64,000 nucleotides of DNA from Seison nebaliae (GCA_023231475.1 JALJEE010001120.1:1-64000); one strand, 5' to 3'. Shown: positions 29,701 through 40,385, counted from the stretch's first letter. Notes: generated by a model from the sequence alone, not told the origin. Numbers and translations: made by a program.

Positions 29701-31544
29701 TGGTTGACTTACTTCATTTGGGACATGGTTAGAGAATTTTCAATTGTTCATTCTCTTAATTTCTCTTTAGGTCAATTTGATATTCGCCTCCGTTCTCATC
29801 ATCATCGTATTCCTTATATTCGATGTGGAATCATTCATTCAACCACAACACATTCCCACCACATTTCTCCTCTTCCTCCTCTTTGGATTATCAATCGCTC
29901 CATTGAATTATTTGGCGAGTTTCATCTTGAACGATCCATCAACATCATCCGTCATCGCTTCCAGTGTCAATACCGTTATCGGTATCGCCACCACATTGGG
30001 AACGGTGACGTTAGAATTGTCAAATAAAAGAGATCTGGTGAATTTGAATAAATATTTGAAGAAGATATTTCTCATATTTCCCCAATATGCTTTCGGTCGT
30101 GGATTATTAGAAATGAATATTATGACGGTGAAGAAACGAATTGGACGGAAATTTCTCGATGACAATTCGAAATTATTGAAACAAACTCCATTTCATTGGG
30201 ATATTTGTGGGAAGCATTTACTGTCGATGACCATTATATGGATTGTTGGTATGTTCTTCTTATTCTTAGTTCAATCGAATGAAAATGGAAAATTATCATC
30301 AAAAATTTGTTGGCTTAAGAAAAAAAAGAAAACAAATTCAAAATCTTTTATCAATTATCAATTAGAGGATGATATGGATGAGGATGTACAGAGAGAAACG
30401 AATTTATTAAAAAACGCTTTCGATGAAGAAGATGATAATGTTCCGTTGAAAATTCATGATCTCTCCAAACAATTCACTTCCATCATTCCCACCGGTTGTT
30501 GTCGTTTAAAACGGAAAAAATTAAAAGCCCTTCATCCACTTTCTCTCCAAGTGGGTCGTGGCGAACGATTCGCTTTATTAGGAGTAAATGGCGCAGGAAA
30601 GACCACGGCGTTCCGAATGATTTCTGGTGAATTGAAACCAGATAACGGAAATATTATGGTGAATGGCCATCATTTGGAAAATGACCGAAATTCCGCATAT
30701 TCTCATATTGGCTATTGCCCTCAATTTGATGCACTCGACAATTTCTTGAGTGTGGAGGAGGAGTGTAATTTCTATTCAAATATTCATTATCGAACGGCGA
30801 AAGAAACGAAGAAAATTGTGAGCCAAATAATCAAAAAATTCGATTTGGAACGATATGTCAAATCGCAAATCTCTTCATTGTCGATAGGTAATCGACGGAA
30901 ATTAGCCTCCGCCATCGCCATCATAGGTGACGCTAATATTGTTCTATTAGATGAACCGACTAGTGGAATGGATCCGACCGCTCGACGGTTTTTATGGAAA
31001 CAAATCCGTCACATCAGCGAAATGGGCAAAGCCATAATTTTCACTTCACACGCCATGGACGAATGTGAGCAATTAGCGACACGATTGGGAATACTGGTCA
31101 ATGGTCGACTGAAATGTTTGGGAACGGCCAAACATTTAAGGAAGAAGTTCGGGAAAGGATTCACTCTAATCATCAAATTGAATGAGAACATTTCCAATTA
31201 TCATCTTCTCCAGAAGAATATCATTAATCGATTCACCGAAATGATCGGAGAGGTGCAATTATTGGAAACCTACTCCACAACCATCAAATTGAGAATACTC
31301 AATGAATCTCTTGACACTTTGAAATTATATGAAGTCCTCTGGCAATTAAAGAACATTGAATGGATTCATCATTCTTCCTTCTCTCCTACAACACTCGATG
31401 AAGTTTAACATTTAAATCTAAATACATCTTTAAATTAATTCTATATTTACTTATTGTCAGATCTTTATCGAATTTGCAAAGCAGCAGTATTATGAGGAAG
31501 GAAATCGTCGCAGTATCGTATCAAATCAATCATTCTCTATATAA
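23706..31544 (+). CDS. Full-length ABCA-subfamily transporter (ABCA1-like), 11 exons
   Basis: Predicted 2312-residue full transporter: two membrane halves each followed by an ATP-binding domain. ABCA proteins move lipids across or out of membranes. Exons: 23706-23771, 23815-23908, 23958-24078, 24135-25221, 25267-25458, 25504-25597, 25655-25748, 25922-29218, 29550-29727, 29771-31402, 31461-31544. The summed length (6939 nt) is in frame. Seen: an N-terminal WKNLLIRYR start typical of ABCA, a large extracellular loop 1 with Cys pairs, FWAAIVF before the first membrane block, Walker A GENGAGKTTT, signature LSGGM, Walker B LIILDEPTAGVDP; in the second half RVSKAKHLQ, Walker A GVNGAGKTT, LLDEPTSGMDP, and the ABCA C-terminal TLDEIFIEFA. 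The second signature reads LSIGN, not LSGGN, which may weaken that ATP site. The short last exon completes the C-terminal motif; without it the protein would end at TLDEV. Which ABCA member it matches (A1, A4, A7 or an invertebrate class) cannot be decided by eye. Confidence 0.94.
29280..29520. repeat. AT-rich tandem low-complexity repeat inside an ABCA intron
   Basis: Degenerate tandem units of the form ttaaattttctttaaatttct fill most of the 331-nt intron between exons 8 and 9 of the ABCA gene, the longest intron found in the window. It explains the unusual intron length by local repeat expansion. Confidence 0.8.
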
Positions 31545-32100
31545 ATCTTTCGGAAATATTTGGAAATTATTCGAGTGAAATCAATTTTTTTTATTAGCCC
31601 AACTATATTTATGAAAGTTTTTTATATTTATACTTTTAATTATATTTATATACAAAACATTTTTTACCACAACATCAAAAGTTGAAAATAAAATTTTACA
31701 TTCTTTTCTCTTCTAAACATTTCCTCCACAATTAGAACTTATTTCAATATTTTTCCAATTCCAAATTTTGCTCAATATTAATATGATTTTATATCCTGTC
31801 ATATATTTGTCCGAAATAAATATTAACATATGTTGTGTTATTGGGAGGCAATCATCAACTAACAATAACAACTTGTAATTCTAATTATTTTTTCAATAAA
31901 TAAATAAATAAATAATAAGAAAATTTAGTAAAAATAATTCAATGAATTGTTCTTTGGCTTCATTTTTTAGAAAGAGTGAAAATGTTGTTCATCTTTCAAT
32001 TCATCTTTCCAATGAAGAGATTTGGAAGAATTTGGAAAACGTTTAAATTATCAGAAATTTATCATTCATTACTTATCTGTACTTTCAATTCATCTCGACA
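31545..32100. other. Intergenic, ABCA to CAP-H
   Basis: 556 bp of AT-rich DNA between two genes in the same direction. AATAAA-like sequences occur near 31688, 31816 and 31897. No coding potential was seen. Confidence 0.6.
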
Positions 32101-34242
32101 ATGGAGAATGATCGGACGATGAGTCTCACCAGATCGACTACTACTGCGCCCACATTCCAGACAGGAGAGGAGTTGTGTAATTTGGAGTTGGAAGAGGAGT
32201 TGAAACCAAATGAGAAGAAGAATGAAAATGAGTTGAATGATTTGTATGAGATGACAGTGACACATGTCCAGGGAAATCGGAAGATCGACCGTAATATGGC
32301 CTATACGTCCGAATTTCCTTTATATGCGGCCGATTTGATATCGATGAAGAATCGGGAACTTTATGAACGTACGAAGAATTCCGCTTGGAATCGACATCTC
32401 GATTTCGATAGTGCCGTCACCACATTGGATTGTATGTTGAAGATAATTGATCGAAAATTTGAATTTGTGAAGAAAGACGTGAAAAATTGTTATGATGTTT
32501 TGGAACGAGGAGAAGTTTTGGAAGAGACACAAATAACGGAAGAAATTCCAGAAGAAGAGAAGAAGAAGAAGAAACGAAAGAAGAAAAGGAAGAGAAATTT
32601 GAAATTTTTTGGAATTGAATGTAAGAAAACTTGTGTTAATTTTGGGGAATCGATTCAATCGATTCCCTCATTAGATATGAGAACGATCCGATCGATTGAT
32701 TATGGAAGTATTGATGGTTTACTCCAATATAAATGTAAGTGGAAAAAATTATTATATGGAAATCGATTAATTGTCACTGATCATCATCTTTTGAATGATA
32801 TTCCCGAAATCGATAATCGACGAATTAAATCGAGTCACTTACTCGACATTCTCCAACGAACTTCGATCGATGAAGAGAAATATTTAAATTTCTACCAAAA
32901 GATTTTGAGAGATTTCCATGGGAAAATTGTCCGTTCCAAACATTTCACCATTAGTACACTTATTGATTCATTTAACGTTTCCGGCACAAATGATATTAGT
33001 ATTGACGATTTTTATTTATACGAAGAAAAAGAAATCGGAAGTGATTCGTGTTCAATCGCCTCCAAAATCTCTTCAATTCCATCCCAACTTTATCACCAAC
33101 AATTCGATGATGATGATGATGATGATAATGATTATGATGATGGCGATCATCATATGGAAGAAATGGATTTCCATTCAAATCAAATATCGTTCGTGGAGGA
33201 AAATAATTCGATTTTACGAGATCACATTTCCGCCATCAATCTCACCCTTGACGATAGCAGCAGACAAATCATTCCCAACGGATCGATTGAACAAATATTG
33301 ACTGAATGTGCCAACGATATATTTTGTGATGACGAAGTGAAATTGAAACGATTGTATTGTTTGAAGAGAATGAAACAGAAATCAAATTTAAGAGATAAAC
33401 GTTCCGAACCGAAAATTGTGAAACAGAAAAAAAAAGATATTTTTATTTTGGAACAATTAACGAATTGTAAATGTTTGTCAAATGATCGATTATTGAAAGT
33501 TCGAGATGAACCTCGAAAATGGAAACGTCGAATTCTCAAAAAAAAATCCATTAAACAATATTTGGATGATGATTATAATATAGATTTTATGGAAATCCAT
33601 TATATGAATCGTCTTTTTGAAGATCTTATGAAAATTCCTGATCGATCCACTTTCAACGATAACGAAGATGTTCAAATAAAACATGAATATCCAGAAACAT
33701 CGTTCAATGATGAACATTATCCAGAGAACGATATCATATCGGATGGTGGAAATGATGATGGTAATGAAATGTATGATTTACAGGAGAATGTTATGGCGAC
33801 AGACAACATATCTCGAACATCCGAAATTACGACGATCGATAACAATTTAAATGAACAATTGAACGACAACTGTTCATTTCCGTTATTGGATATTCCCAAA
33901 CCGTTATTCGAACCGATCAACATTAAATTAGATTATCGAAAACAAGCAAATCGAGTGAGTGTAAAGAAAGTGAATAAACAATTATATCCGATCATTCAAG
34001 AAGAATTGGACGTTAATGAATCCGTTTCACTTCGAAACATTTTCGGAAGATATTCTTCTTTCCAACTTCACAATAATTCACATTTCACTCCACATTCTCT
34101 TTTCCTCTCACTTCTTCATCTAGCACACGAACACAAATTCCATGTCTACAATCAAATGATGGGAATGGAAACCATTATTTCTAAAAGGAAGAAATCAAAC
34201 CACGGACTACTCATTCCTAATAGCCAAATTTCTAATTTTTAA
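32101..34242 (+). CDS. NCAPH: Condensin complex subunit 2 (CAP-H / Barren kleisin)
   Basis: Single-exon, 713-residue protein recognised as the condensin I kleisin, which bridges the SMC2 and SMC4 heads during chromosome condensation. Evidence is at the two ends: an N-terminal block around residues 95-135 with FDSAVTTLDCMLKIIDRKFE, matching the kleisin helix that binds the SMC2 neck, and a C-terminal block with KLDYRKQANRVSVKKVNKQL followed by SLFLSLLHLAHEHKF, the winged-helix end that binds the SMC4 head (compare the LLHLANEKNL motif in vertebrates). The middle is divergent and low in complexity, with a Lys/Arg-rich run near residue 155-165 and an Asp run near residue 340. The length agrees with CAP-H (about 740). 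The ATG at 32101 has a favourable ACAATGG context. Assignment rests on short conserved ends, so somewhat less certain than the other orthologues. Confidence 0.82.
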   Translation: MENDRTMSLTRSTTTAPTFQTGEELCNLELEEELKPNEKKNENELNDLYEMTVTHVQGNRKIDRNMAYTSEFPLYAADLISMKNRELYERTKNSAWNRHLDFDSAVTTLDCMLKIIDRKFEFVKKDVKNCYDVLERGEVLEETQITEEIPEEEKKKKKRKKKRKRNLKFFGIECKKTCVNFGESIQSIPSLDMRTIRSIDYGSIDGLLQYKCKWKKLLYGNRLIVTDHHLLNDIPEIDNRRIKSSHLLDILQRTSIDEEKYLNFYQKILRDFHGKIVRSKHFTISTLIDSFNVSGTNDISIDDFYLYEEKEIGSDSCSIASKISSIPSQLYHQQFDDDDDDDNDYDDGDHHMEEMDFHSNQISFVEENNSILRDHISAINLTLDDSSRQIIPNGSIEQILTECANDIFCDDEVKLKRLYCLKRMKQKSNLRDKRSEPKIVKQKKKDIFILEQLTNCKCLSNDRLLKVRDEPRKWKRRILKKKSIKQYLDDDYNIDFMEIHYMNRLFEDLMKIPDRSTFNDNEDVQIKHEYPETSFNDEHYPENDIISDGGNDDGNEMYDLQENVMATDNISRTSEITTIDNNLNEQLNDNCSFPLLDIPKPLFEPINIKLDYRKQANRVSVKKVNKQLYPIIQEELDVNESVSLRNIFGRYSSFQLHNNSHFTPHSLFLSLLHLAHEHKFHVYNQMMGMETIISKRKKSNHGLLIPNSQISNF

Positions 34243-34306
34243 ATCATCACCTCAATAATCGAAAGTTTTAAGTTGAAAAAAATCTCTTCTTTTTTTGTGC
34301 ATACCA

Positions 34307-34312
34307 AATAAA
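34307..34312 (+). promoter_or_regulatory. Candidate poly(A) signal for CAP-H
   Basis: AATAAA, 65 nt after the CAP-H stop codon, correctly placed for cleavage shortly downstream. The sequence is a common motif in AT-rich DNA, so this is an inference. Confidence 0.5.
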
Positions 34313-34609
34313 TTTAATGAATTTTAATTAAATTAAATTTTTAAATTCAAAATTATTTTAGTGTATTAATTTTGATGATCTATGATGATGATCGACTACA
34401 AATGATGTGTTGGAGCGATCAAAACTTCGATGACCGATCAAGAAAGTTGAGTGTCAAGAAAATTCTTTACTGACAATTTTATGAGTTTAAAAAAAAAAAT
34501 AAATTCTAGAACAAAACTTTGTTATGTTTTCTCCAATACTTTTAGGGATATTGAAAATTGAATTTATCTGACTATTTATCTTGTGAAATAAAACGTGCAT
34601 AATTATAAG

Positions 34610-34879
34610 ATGGTTAAATCAAAAAAAAAATTAACATCTATCAAAGTGAAGAACAAGACCATGATGGATGTTGCCGAGGAATTAAATGTGTCTTTGGGGA
34701 CAGTTGGACGAATTTGTAAAAGCGGAAAGGTAAGATAGTAGATAAAAGAAAATTTGGATCGTCCCACACCAATAAACCGACGGAATAAACGGAAAATCAA
34801 AAACTTCATTTTCGGTAACCGTCATTCAAACGTGAAAACCGTAATAGATCGGTTCGAATTCTACCGTCTTGGATTATAA
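34610..34879 (+). pseudogene. Remnant of a Tc1/mariner-type transposase (N-terminal DNA-binding part)
   Basis: One reading frame from ATG 34610 gives a Lys-rich start, then DVAEELNVSLGTVGRICKSG, a helix-turn-helix like the first DNA-binding motif of Tc1/mariner transposases. It is interrupted by two adjacent in-frame TAG codons (34733-34738) and continues with RPTPINRRNKRKIKNFI, resembling the GRP-type linker and second helix-turn-helix, before a TAA at 34877. Further short coding-like fragments without recognisable similarity follow to about 35095. No DDE catalytic domain is recognisable, so this is a dead, 3'-truncated element. Terminal inverted repeats were not found around it. Confidence 0.6.
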
Positions 34880-35828
34880 AAATTGAAGAATTCAGATATT
34901 CTTTTAATGTTCTATGCTTGATTCTTCCTAGAGAGTGATGAATCCTCAAAATATGTCTCACTCTTACTATCATAATCATATTACAATAGATGAACTGCGA
35001 TCGACCTTGTCCCAAATGAATCAGAAGAAAACGCATGTAGACGATGTCTGTTTATTACTGAAATCTTTGCAAATTAGGAGTAGTAAAAAATGAATCTAAC
35101 GAATTGTAAGAAATAAAACAGATGGATTTATGTCCCATGGATGTCTTGGGAAGAATGTCGAGCTACTTTCACCCCGAAAAAATTGAGAATTTAACACAAA
35201 AATGAAAATTTAGAGGGTTTATTCTCATTCATAATTATCGGTATAAGATATAATGTAGAATTAAATAATTAGATATTAAAATATATAGAAATTGAAGGAA
35301 ATATGACAAAAGTTATCCTTTGAAAAAGTCTTAATTTTTTTATAAAAAATTAAAATTTTAATTTGAAAAATTTTCTTACAATACAACTTCATCGTGGATA
35401 TTTAATGTTAACATTTTCACCACATTGGGAAGATTAACAATAAGTCGACAGCAGTAAATAAAGGCCGAACTTTTTGAAAATTGAAGACTCGTTCGGACTT
35501 GTTTGGTTGTCATAAACCTTTTAATAGAGTATTTATCTTCACCATCTATAATTTACCCGCAGGAATTAGCTATGAACACAAAAAAAATTCATTTTTTCTA
35601 TTATGTTTATCATCCAATGGGAAATAGGAAAATAAAAGGAAACGATTCGACAAATTTTAATGTTTCTTACCTAGGTTTAAAACTGGATTTGGAAGATATT
35701 TAGAGAATAAGGAACATTGGATTTTATTAAGAAGATAAATAAATAAATCATCATAATAAAATTAGTTGATTGATGGTATAGTCAACGGAATAGTTAACCT
35801 TTTTATCGGTCATAATAATTCCTCTTCA
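34880..35828. other. Intergenic DNA after the transposase remnant
   Basis: AT-rich DNA. Fragments with coding-like composition (for example 34985-35092, reading IDELRSTLSQMNQKK) follow the transposase remnant but resemble nothing I know. They may be the rest of the decayed element or of a neighbouring insertion. Confidence 0.4.
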
Positions 35829-36095
35829 TTATTTCTTTTCCTCTTCATTTCTTGTCAGCTTTTCATCCGTTGATGGAATGTGGGATCTCTTTTGTTCCAT
35901 TTCCGATATCATTCCAAATACATAACTCAGATCCAACGGTACATAATTGGGGTCTCTGATCGCCCTCTTCAAAGTTTCTTGGTCAAACATACAAACACTG
36001 AATGCATCAAGTTCCTCCAATCGTTCGCGCTCCTCCTCTTCAGTCATTTGTACATTTCCGTTCGTCTCTCCTTCATTTTTTTGTTCATTATTCAT
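35829..36095 (-). CDS. Small hypothetical acidic protein, 88 residues
   Basis: Open frame with an ATG at 36095, a Glu-rich hydrophilic start (MNNEQKNEGETNG), a central block FSVCMFDQETLKRAIRDPNY followed by VPLDLSYVFGMISEMEQK, and a charged end. Codon use looks like that of the surrounding genes and the frame is fully open, which favours a real small gene or an exon of one. I do not recognise the family and see no signal peptide or membrane segment. It lies between two decayed genes, so it could also be a relic. Confidence 0.45.
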   Translation of the reverse strand: MNNEQKNEGETNGNVQMTEEEERERLEELDAFSVCMFDQETLKRAIRDPNYVPLDLSYVFGMISEMEQKRSHIPSTDEKLTRNEEEKK

Positions 36096-36549
36096 CGTTA
36101 TCTACTCTAAAAGAATCGTACGAAAATTACAACTAACCAATTGTCAACGAATATAGCTTAAACGTTTTTCAACGGTTTTCAAACGGTTATCAACCATTGT
36201 CGTGATAGATTATTGTGATGATATGAAGTTTATATTGAGCGATATTTTTAATTTTAAGCTTATTATTATTTTATATTAGAATATCTCCTTATCATCTTTT
36301 GATCGTGATAAACGAGAGATAAATCCATTTTTCTCATTGTTCTTTCCTGAAATATTTGTTGTATTTTCAATGATTAAAATAAAATGATGAGAATATTAAA
36401 TTTATTAGAACATAAATATCAGGATTTCGAATGAGTAATAAATTAAAAGAATATAAATTAAGTAGAAAAAACTTGAATTGGGAAGACGAAGATAATTATG
36501 GAAAGAAAAGGAAAATGATGACTATGAATGATGAAATGTCCAATCGACT
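36096..36549. other. Intergenic DNA upstream of the DUF4806 relic
   Basis: AT-rich DNA between the start of the small hypothetical gene and the decayed DUF4806 coding region. Nothing recognisable. Confidence 0.5.
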
Positions 36550-36903
36550 TGAATAATAATCGAACGCCTTTGAAAAATGTGTTGGAAGTTCTTGAACGAA
36601 TTGAGAAGAAGTTGGACAATTTGGAAGAATAAGCAACGAAAATTCATGAAGAACTGATGAAAATGACGAAACCGCAAATGATGTGTACAGAGACGATGGG
36701 GGTGAATATTGAAATTGATGAATTACCTCTCTCCAACTTGGAAGAAATGCACAATTTCGAACAATTGTTAATGGAAGGAGAACAATATGAGAAAACAGTT
36801 TAATTTAATTCTCTCAATTTGGTGGACGTAATGCTAAAGAAACGGTGAAACGAGTTATGGTAAAATTATTGACAACGAAAGGCGAACAAGTCATACCCTA
36901 ATA
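36550..36903 (+). pseudogene. Decayed DUF4806-domain gene
   Basis: Three collinear coding fragments separated by stops and a frame change. The first reads VLEVLERIEKKLDNLEE then TAA. The second (about 36700-36802) contains EIDELPLSNLEEMHNFEQLL then TAA. The third, in another frame, reads FGGRNAKETVKRVMVKLLT and ends at a TAA near 36901. Together they match the layout of DUF4806: a 'LP-x-x-x-x-x-E-x-x-x-x-F-E' start and a 'GG-x-x-x-K-x-x-x-R-x-x-x-K-L' helix. DUF4806 proteins are often present in variable numbers in invertebrate genomes; their function is unknown. The stops and frame change show that this copy is dead. Confidence 0.6.
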
Positions 36904-38070
36904 AGGGAGGCTGAAATAAATAGTCTGATTTTGAAAAGACTTGAAAAGACTGAAGATAACGAAAGATTTAACTAAAATCCGTTTTTGATTCCATTCCAAA
37001 TTTCATTCTTCAATTCAATTTTGTTTTAATGGACAAATTGAAAAATAAATATAATTAAGTAGTTAATATTTATTAAATTTGAAAATTTCGATTTGATTCT
37101 CAATTTTTTTCAAATGTTTTTATAATACAAATCATAATAAAATATATTCATCTTTATTTCTTTTTATCTTCCATCAACTTCTCTTATAGTTCAAAATAAT
37201 ATATAATATTAATAAAATATTAGGAAGGAAAATACTTCCATTTTTATTACCATAATTATTCATCGTTTACCATCAAAAATTTAAGAGATTATTATATAAC
37301 TGACGCATCTGTTCTGCCGGAAGAGAATTATTTAATTTCTTCGTACAAATCGAATGGAAAAGTTGAGAGAGATAAAAGACGATGATTAACTAGATTCTTT
37401 CCACGTAACAAAAGATCTATCTAACAAGTACTATTTTGTAAGTACTATTTTTTGGGAGGTGTGTTCTTCCGGTAGGAAATCATATTTATTTAATGGGGGG
37501 ACATATGTGTTGTAAATGAGGCGAAGGTTTGTGAAAGGAGTGAATTGTCTAGCAGCATTAAGTGAATATTGTGAAATGTTACCTTTTTGTTGAGTTTGGT
37601 GGATGGTGAAGGTCGATGATTATTTTTCCTCATTTCCTCATCCTCTCTCCATTTGATGGAAATGGGAATGTAGGCAATCTTTTGTTTATTCTGTAGAACG
37701 TAATTTCTCTATTAACCTTCAATATCGATGTTGTAGAATGATCGTATTTATATGTGGTATGAAAAGAATTATTCAAATTATATAATACGCCAACTTTCCA
37801 CATAGACACAATTTACACATAAAGTGAGGGCAAGAGAGTGGAGTTCTAGTGTGCTATGCAATTCCCTCTTCTCAAAATTCTCTTCTAACATAGCCTTTAC
37901 TTTCTTTCTTTCTGCTTCATTCAACCATCTCCACTCTTCCATTCAGTGTTTTGATGAGGAAGTGCCAAATTGTATAATAATAAATAATAAATTAAAATAA
38001 TAATTCATCGTGTGTTGAATAATAAATAACATCTGAGCACCAGAAATAGATTGAGGAGAAGATTTCAAAT
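36904..38070. other. Intergenic DNA upstream of the CH-domain gene
   Basis: About 1.2 kb, AT-rich, without recognisable coding sequence. It presumably contains the promoter of the gene starting at 38071. No distinct promoter element stood out. Confidence 0.5.
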
Positions 38071-38976
38071 ATGAATCGTGCACTTAAATCGGGTTTGGGT
38101 CGTAGTACTCAATTGAAGTTATTATCGAAATGGAATAATGATTTGGCGAAATCGATTCTCTTTTGGATCGAAGAGATGACACAATGCAATATTAAGATAA
38201 ATGATCAATTATCAGAAAACGCCGATTATTTATATGATCTGCTCGTTTTCGTTTTGCACGATGGAATCGTTCTTTGTCGATTGATCAAATCGTTAATGCC
38301 AAACGATCCAATTATCAAATTTAGTGAGAAGAGAAGTTTCTGGACATTTCAAGCAAATATCGAACAATTCCTCAATGCTGCTCAACGATATGGTGTAGAG
38401 AAACATGAACTTTTTCAAGCGTCCGATTTATCAGATGCTGGTGACTCATTTCGTCCTGGTGGTAATCTCATACAAGTTCTCTATTGTTTAACAGCATTGA
38501 ATCGGAAAGCTCGTGTAAATAATGTAAAAATGAAATTTCAAATCGCCCCGAAAGAGTCGGTGAGAAATCCTCGAAAATTCTCCCCAAATACTTTGTTGGA
38601 TTGTCAACGAACTCCTTCACGTCAAATGGGAGTTGATCAAATAAATCATCGAATATTAACGAAGAATTTAATCAGTTCTCGAACCGATTGGAATCATGAT
38701 TATGAATGGAATGATGATGAAATATCAACACCCGTCGTCACTTCGCAAGAAGTGAAAGAGTTTTATGAAAACGGAAAATTTCCATTACGAAGGAAACCTA
38801 ATCGAACTTTATCATTACCAAGATGTTCCTATCGATCAATTATTCATTCGGGATATGAACGACACAACAATAAAAAACCAATTAATAATTTATTAATGAT
38901 AGAACCGTCGAATGAATACATTACTCAACATTCGTCCTCTTCTACCATCAAGAAACCGATAATAGCCATTATTTGA
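38071..38976 (+). CDS. Calponin-type single CH-domain protein
   Basis: Single-exon, 301-residue protein. Residues about 20-150 form a calponin-homology domain of the calponin/transgelin type, as in actin-binding proteins: AKSILFWIEEMTQCNI, then LHDGIVLCRLIKSLMPNDPI, then FQANIEQFLNAAQRYGVEKH and ELFQASDLSDAGD. A 15-residue insertion (QLSENADYLYDLLVF region) lies before the DGIVLC motif. The second half is basic and Ser/Arg-rich, with no calponin CLIK repeats and no other domain I recognise. The stop lies only 6 bp from the end of the convergent HSD17B7 gene. Actin binding is inferred from the domain; exact orthology is not established. Confidence 0.8.
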   Translation: MNRALKSGLGRSTQLKLLSKWNNDLAKSILFWIEEMTQCNIKINDQLSENADYLYDLLVFVLHDGIVLCRLIKSLMPNDPIIKFSEKRSFWTFQANIEQFLNAAQRYGVEKHELFQASDLSDAGDSFRPGGNLIQVLYCLTALNRKARVNNVKMKFQIAPKESVRNPRKFSPNTLLDCQRTPSRQMGVDQINHRILTKNLISSRTDWNHDYEWNDDEISTPVVTSQEVKEFYENGKFPLRRKPNRTLSLPRCSYRSIIHSGYERHNNKKPINNLLMIEPSNEYITQHSSSSTIKKPIIAII

Positions 38977-38982
38977 TGATTT

Positions 38983-40194
38983 TCATTCTTTAGCTTCCTC
39001 CGTCGCTTTCTTCTTTGTATTTATCAGATGTTCCTTCTTGACTGATTTTATCATTTTCATCAATTCTCCGTGTAGCCACATGGAATCCTCATCAGAAATC
39101 TTCATCTATTTCCATCAAATTAAAAAAAATATAAATTAATTCAAACTGTAGTTATCTGATAATAGGGTCGATTGAACACGTTCAATCTGGCATGATATTT
39201 TGAGAAAATATCGGAATTCATCGATAATTTTAAAATCGATTGCTTTAAACGGTGAAAAAACCATCAAATTAAAATTTTCTAAATTTAAAAATCTCTAACA
39301 TAAACCGTCGCCGCATAATTTGGTGATCGGACGATATTGTTTGTGAAAATGTTGACAAATAAGAAAATTGGCATTAATAGGAACCATAAAACCGGTGGCA
39401 TAATATTCTCGGTTATTTTCGTCATAACCAGACCGGGAGATGTGGAATAGAAATGAAGATTCTAAAAAATGTAGAAATTTCAATTTTGAAATTAACTTCG
39501 TTTCCCATAGTTTTATTTAATGATATCGATAACGAATCCAACAGGAATTTTGATGATCCATATGGTTCTGTACCGTTTTTATGTTGGATATCGGAAAAGT
39601 TGAAATTTGATCTTAACGCATTTTCCGATGACATGAATATCACTCGAGTGTCATTTGTCTCATTTCTCAACATCTTCATCAATCCCTCCACCAAATACAA
39701 ATGACCGAAAACATTCGTAGCAAAAATTCCCTGCAAATTGTCTGAAGTGACGAAATCTTTTTGTCTCAAATATCCATCACCTGATAAACATCGATACATC
39801 AATGTCCCATCAACGAAACTTTTCAGAACTGCTCCCACATTAATTCCATCAACTGGCATAATTCCTGCATTCAGAATCAGATTATCGATTCTCTCATATT
39901 TCTCTTTGATCCGTCCAACACATTCTTCCACCGACCGTAAATTACTTGTGTCTAATTCAACGAATTCCAATACATTTCCCTCACTCACTTCACTCGATAA
40001 GTCATCGATGATTTTCAACGTTTTCTTTTCATTCCGACAAGCCAGACAGACGATCTGTCTCCTCTCCTTATTTCCAATAAGAAGTTTCACAATCGCCAAT
40101 CCAATGCCACTAGAACGAACATTTTAAAAAAAAGCCGGTAAATTCAATTTAAAAAAAACCTAGAAGCACCCGTAATAATCGTGACATTCGACAT
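38983..40194 (-). CDS. HSD17B7: 3-keto-steroid reductase / 17-beta-hydroxysteroid dehydrogenase 7, 5 exons
   Basis: Predicted 340-residue short-chain dehydrogenase, nearly the same length as human HSD17B7 (341), an ER enzyme that reduces the 3-keto group during C-4 demethylation of sterols and can also act on estrone. Exons: 40194-40160, 40109-39497, 39461-39306, 39242-39147, 39105-38983. Seen: cofactor motif TGASSGIG (built across intron 1), CLACRN (family-typical), LNAGIMP, ATNVFGH, the conserved SSENALRSNF then GTEPYGSSK with catalytic Tyr and Lys (YxxxK), and a C-terminal hydrophobic segment (PPVLWFLLMPIFLFVNIF) for membrane anchoring. Intron 2 is only 35 nt. Arthropods and nematodes generally cannot make sterols de novo, so a complete copy suggests either steroid conversion or a lineage that keeps this step. 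Confidence 0.93.
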
Positions 40195-40385
40195 TTTATG
40201 GTCCCAGTGAAAAAAAATTTTCCCTATTTTTTCAATTTATCATCCGTCTAACTTACAATTATCGTCATTTAACTACTTGGCTCATTTTCGATGGTGATCA
40301 ATTTCACTGATCAATAATTGTAAAATCAATAATCCATTAATTATGATACATACATGAAACATGATAATTGGAAAAACTTGAAAAA

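Noticed and set aside
31403-31408. Stop of the ABCA protein at TLDEV (31408)
   Set aside because: A GTT...CAG intron (31403-31460) leads to an exon that completes the family C-terminus TLDEIFIEFA.
34378-34475. Possible C/D box snoRNA (TGATGA at 34384, CTGA near 34472)
   Set aside because: GAT-rich sequence makes TGATGA frequent here, and there is no terminal stem joining the boxes.
34850-34866. Match to a tRNA B box (ggttcgaattc)
   Set aside because: No A box at the right distance and no cloverleaf can be folded; the bases belong to the coding frame of the transposase relic.
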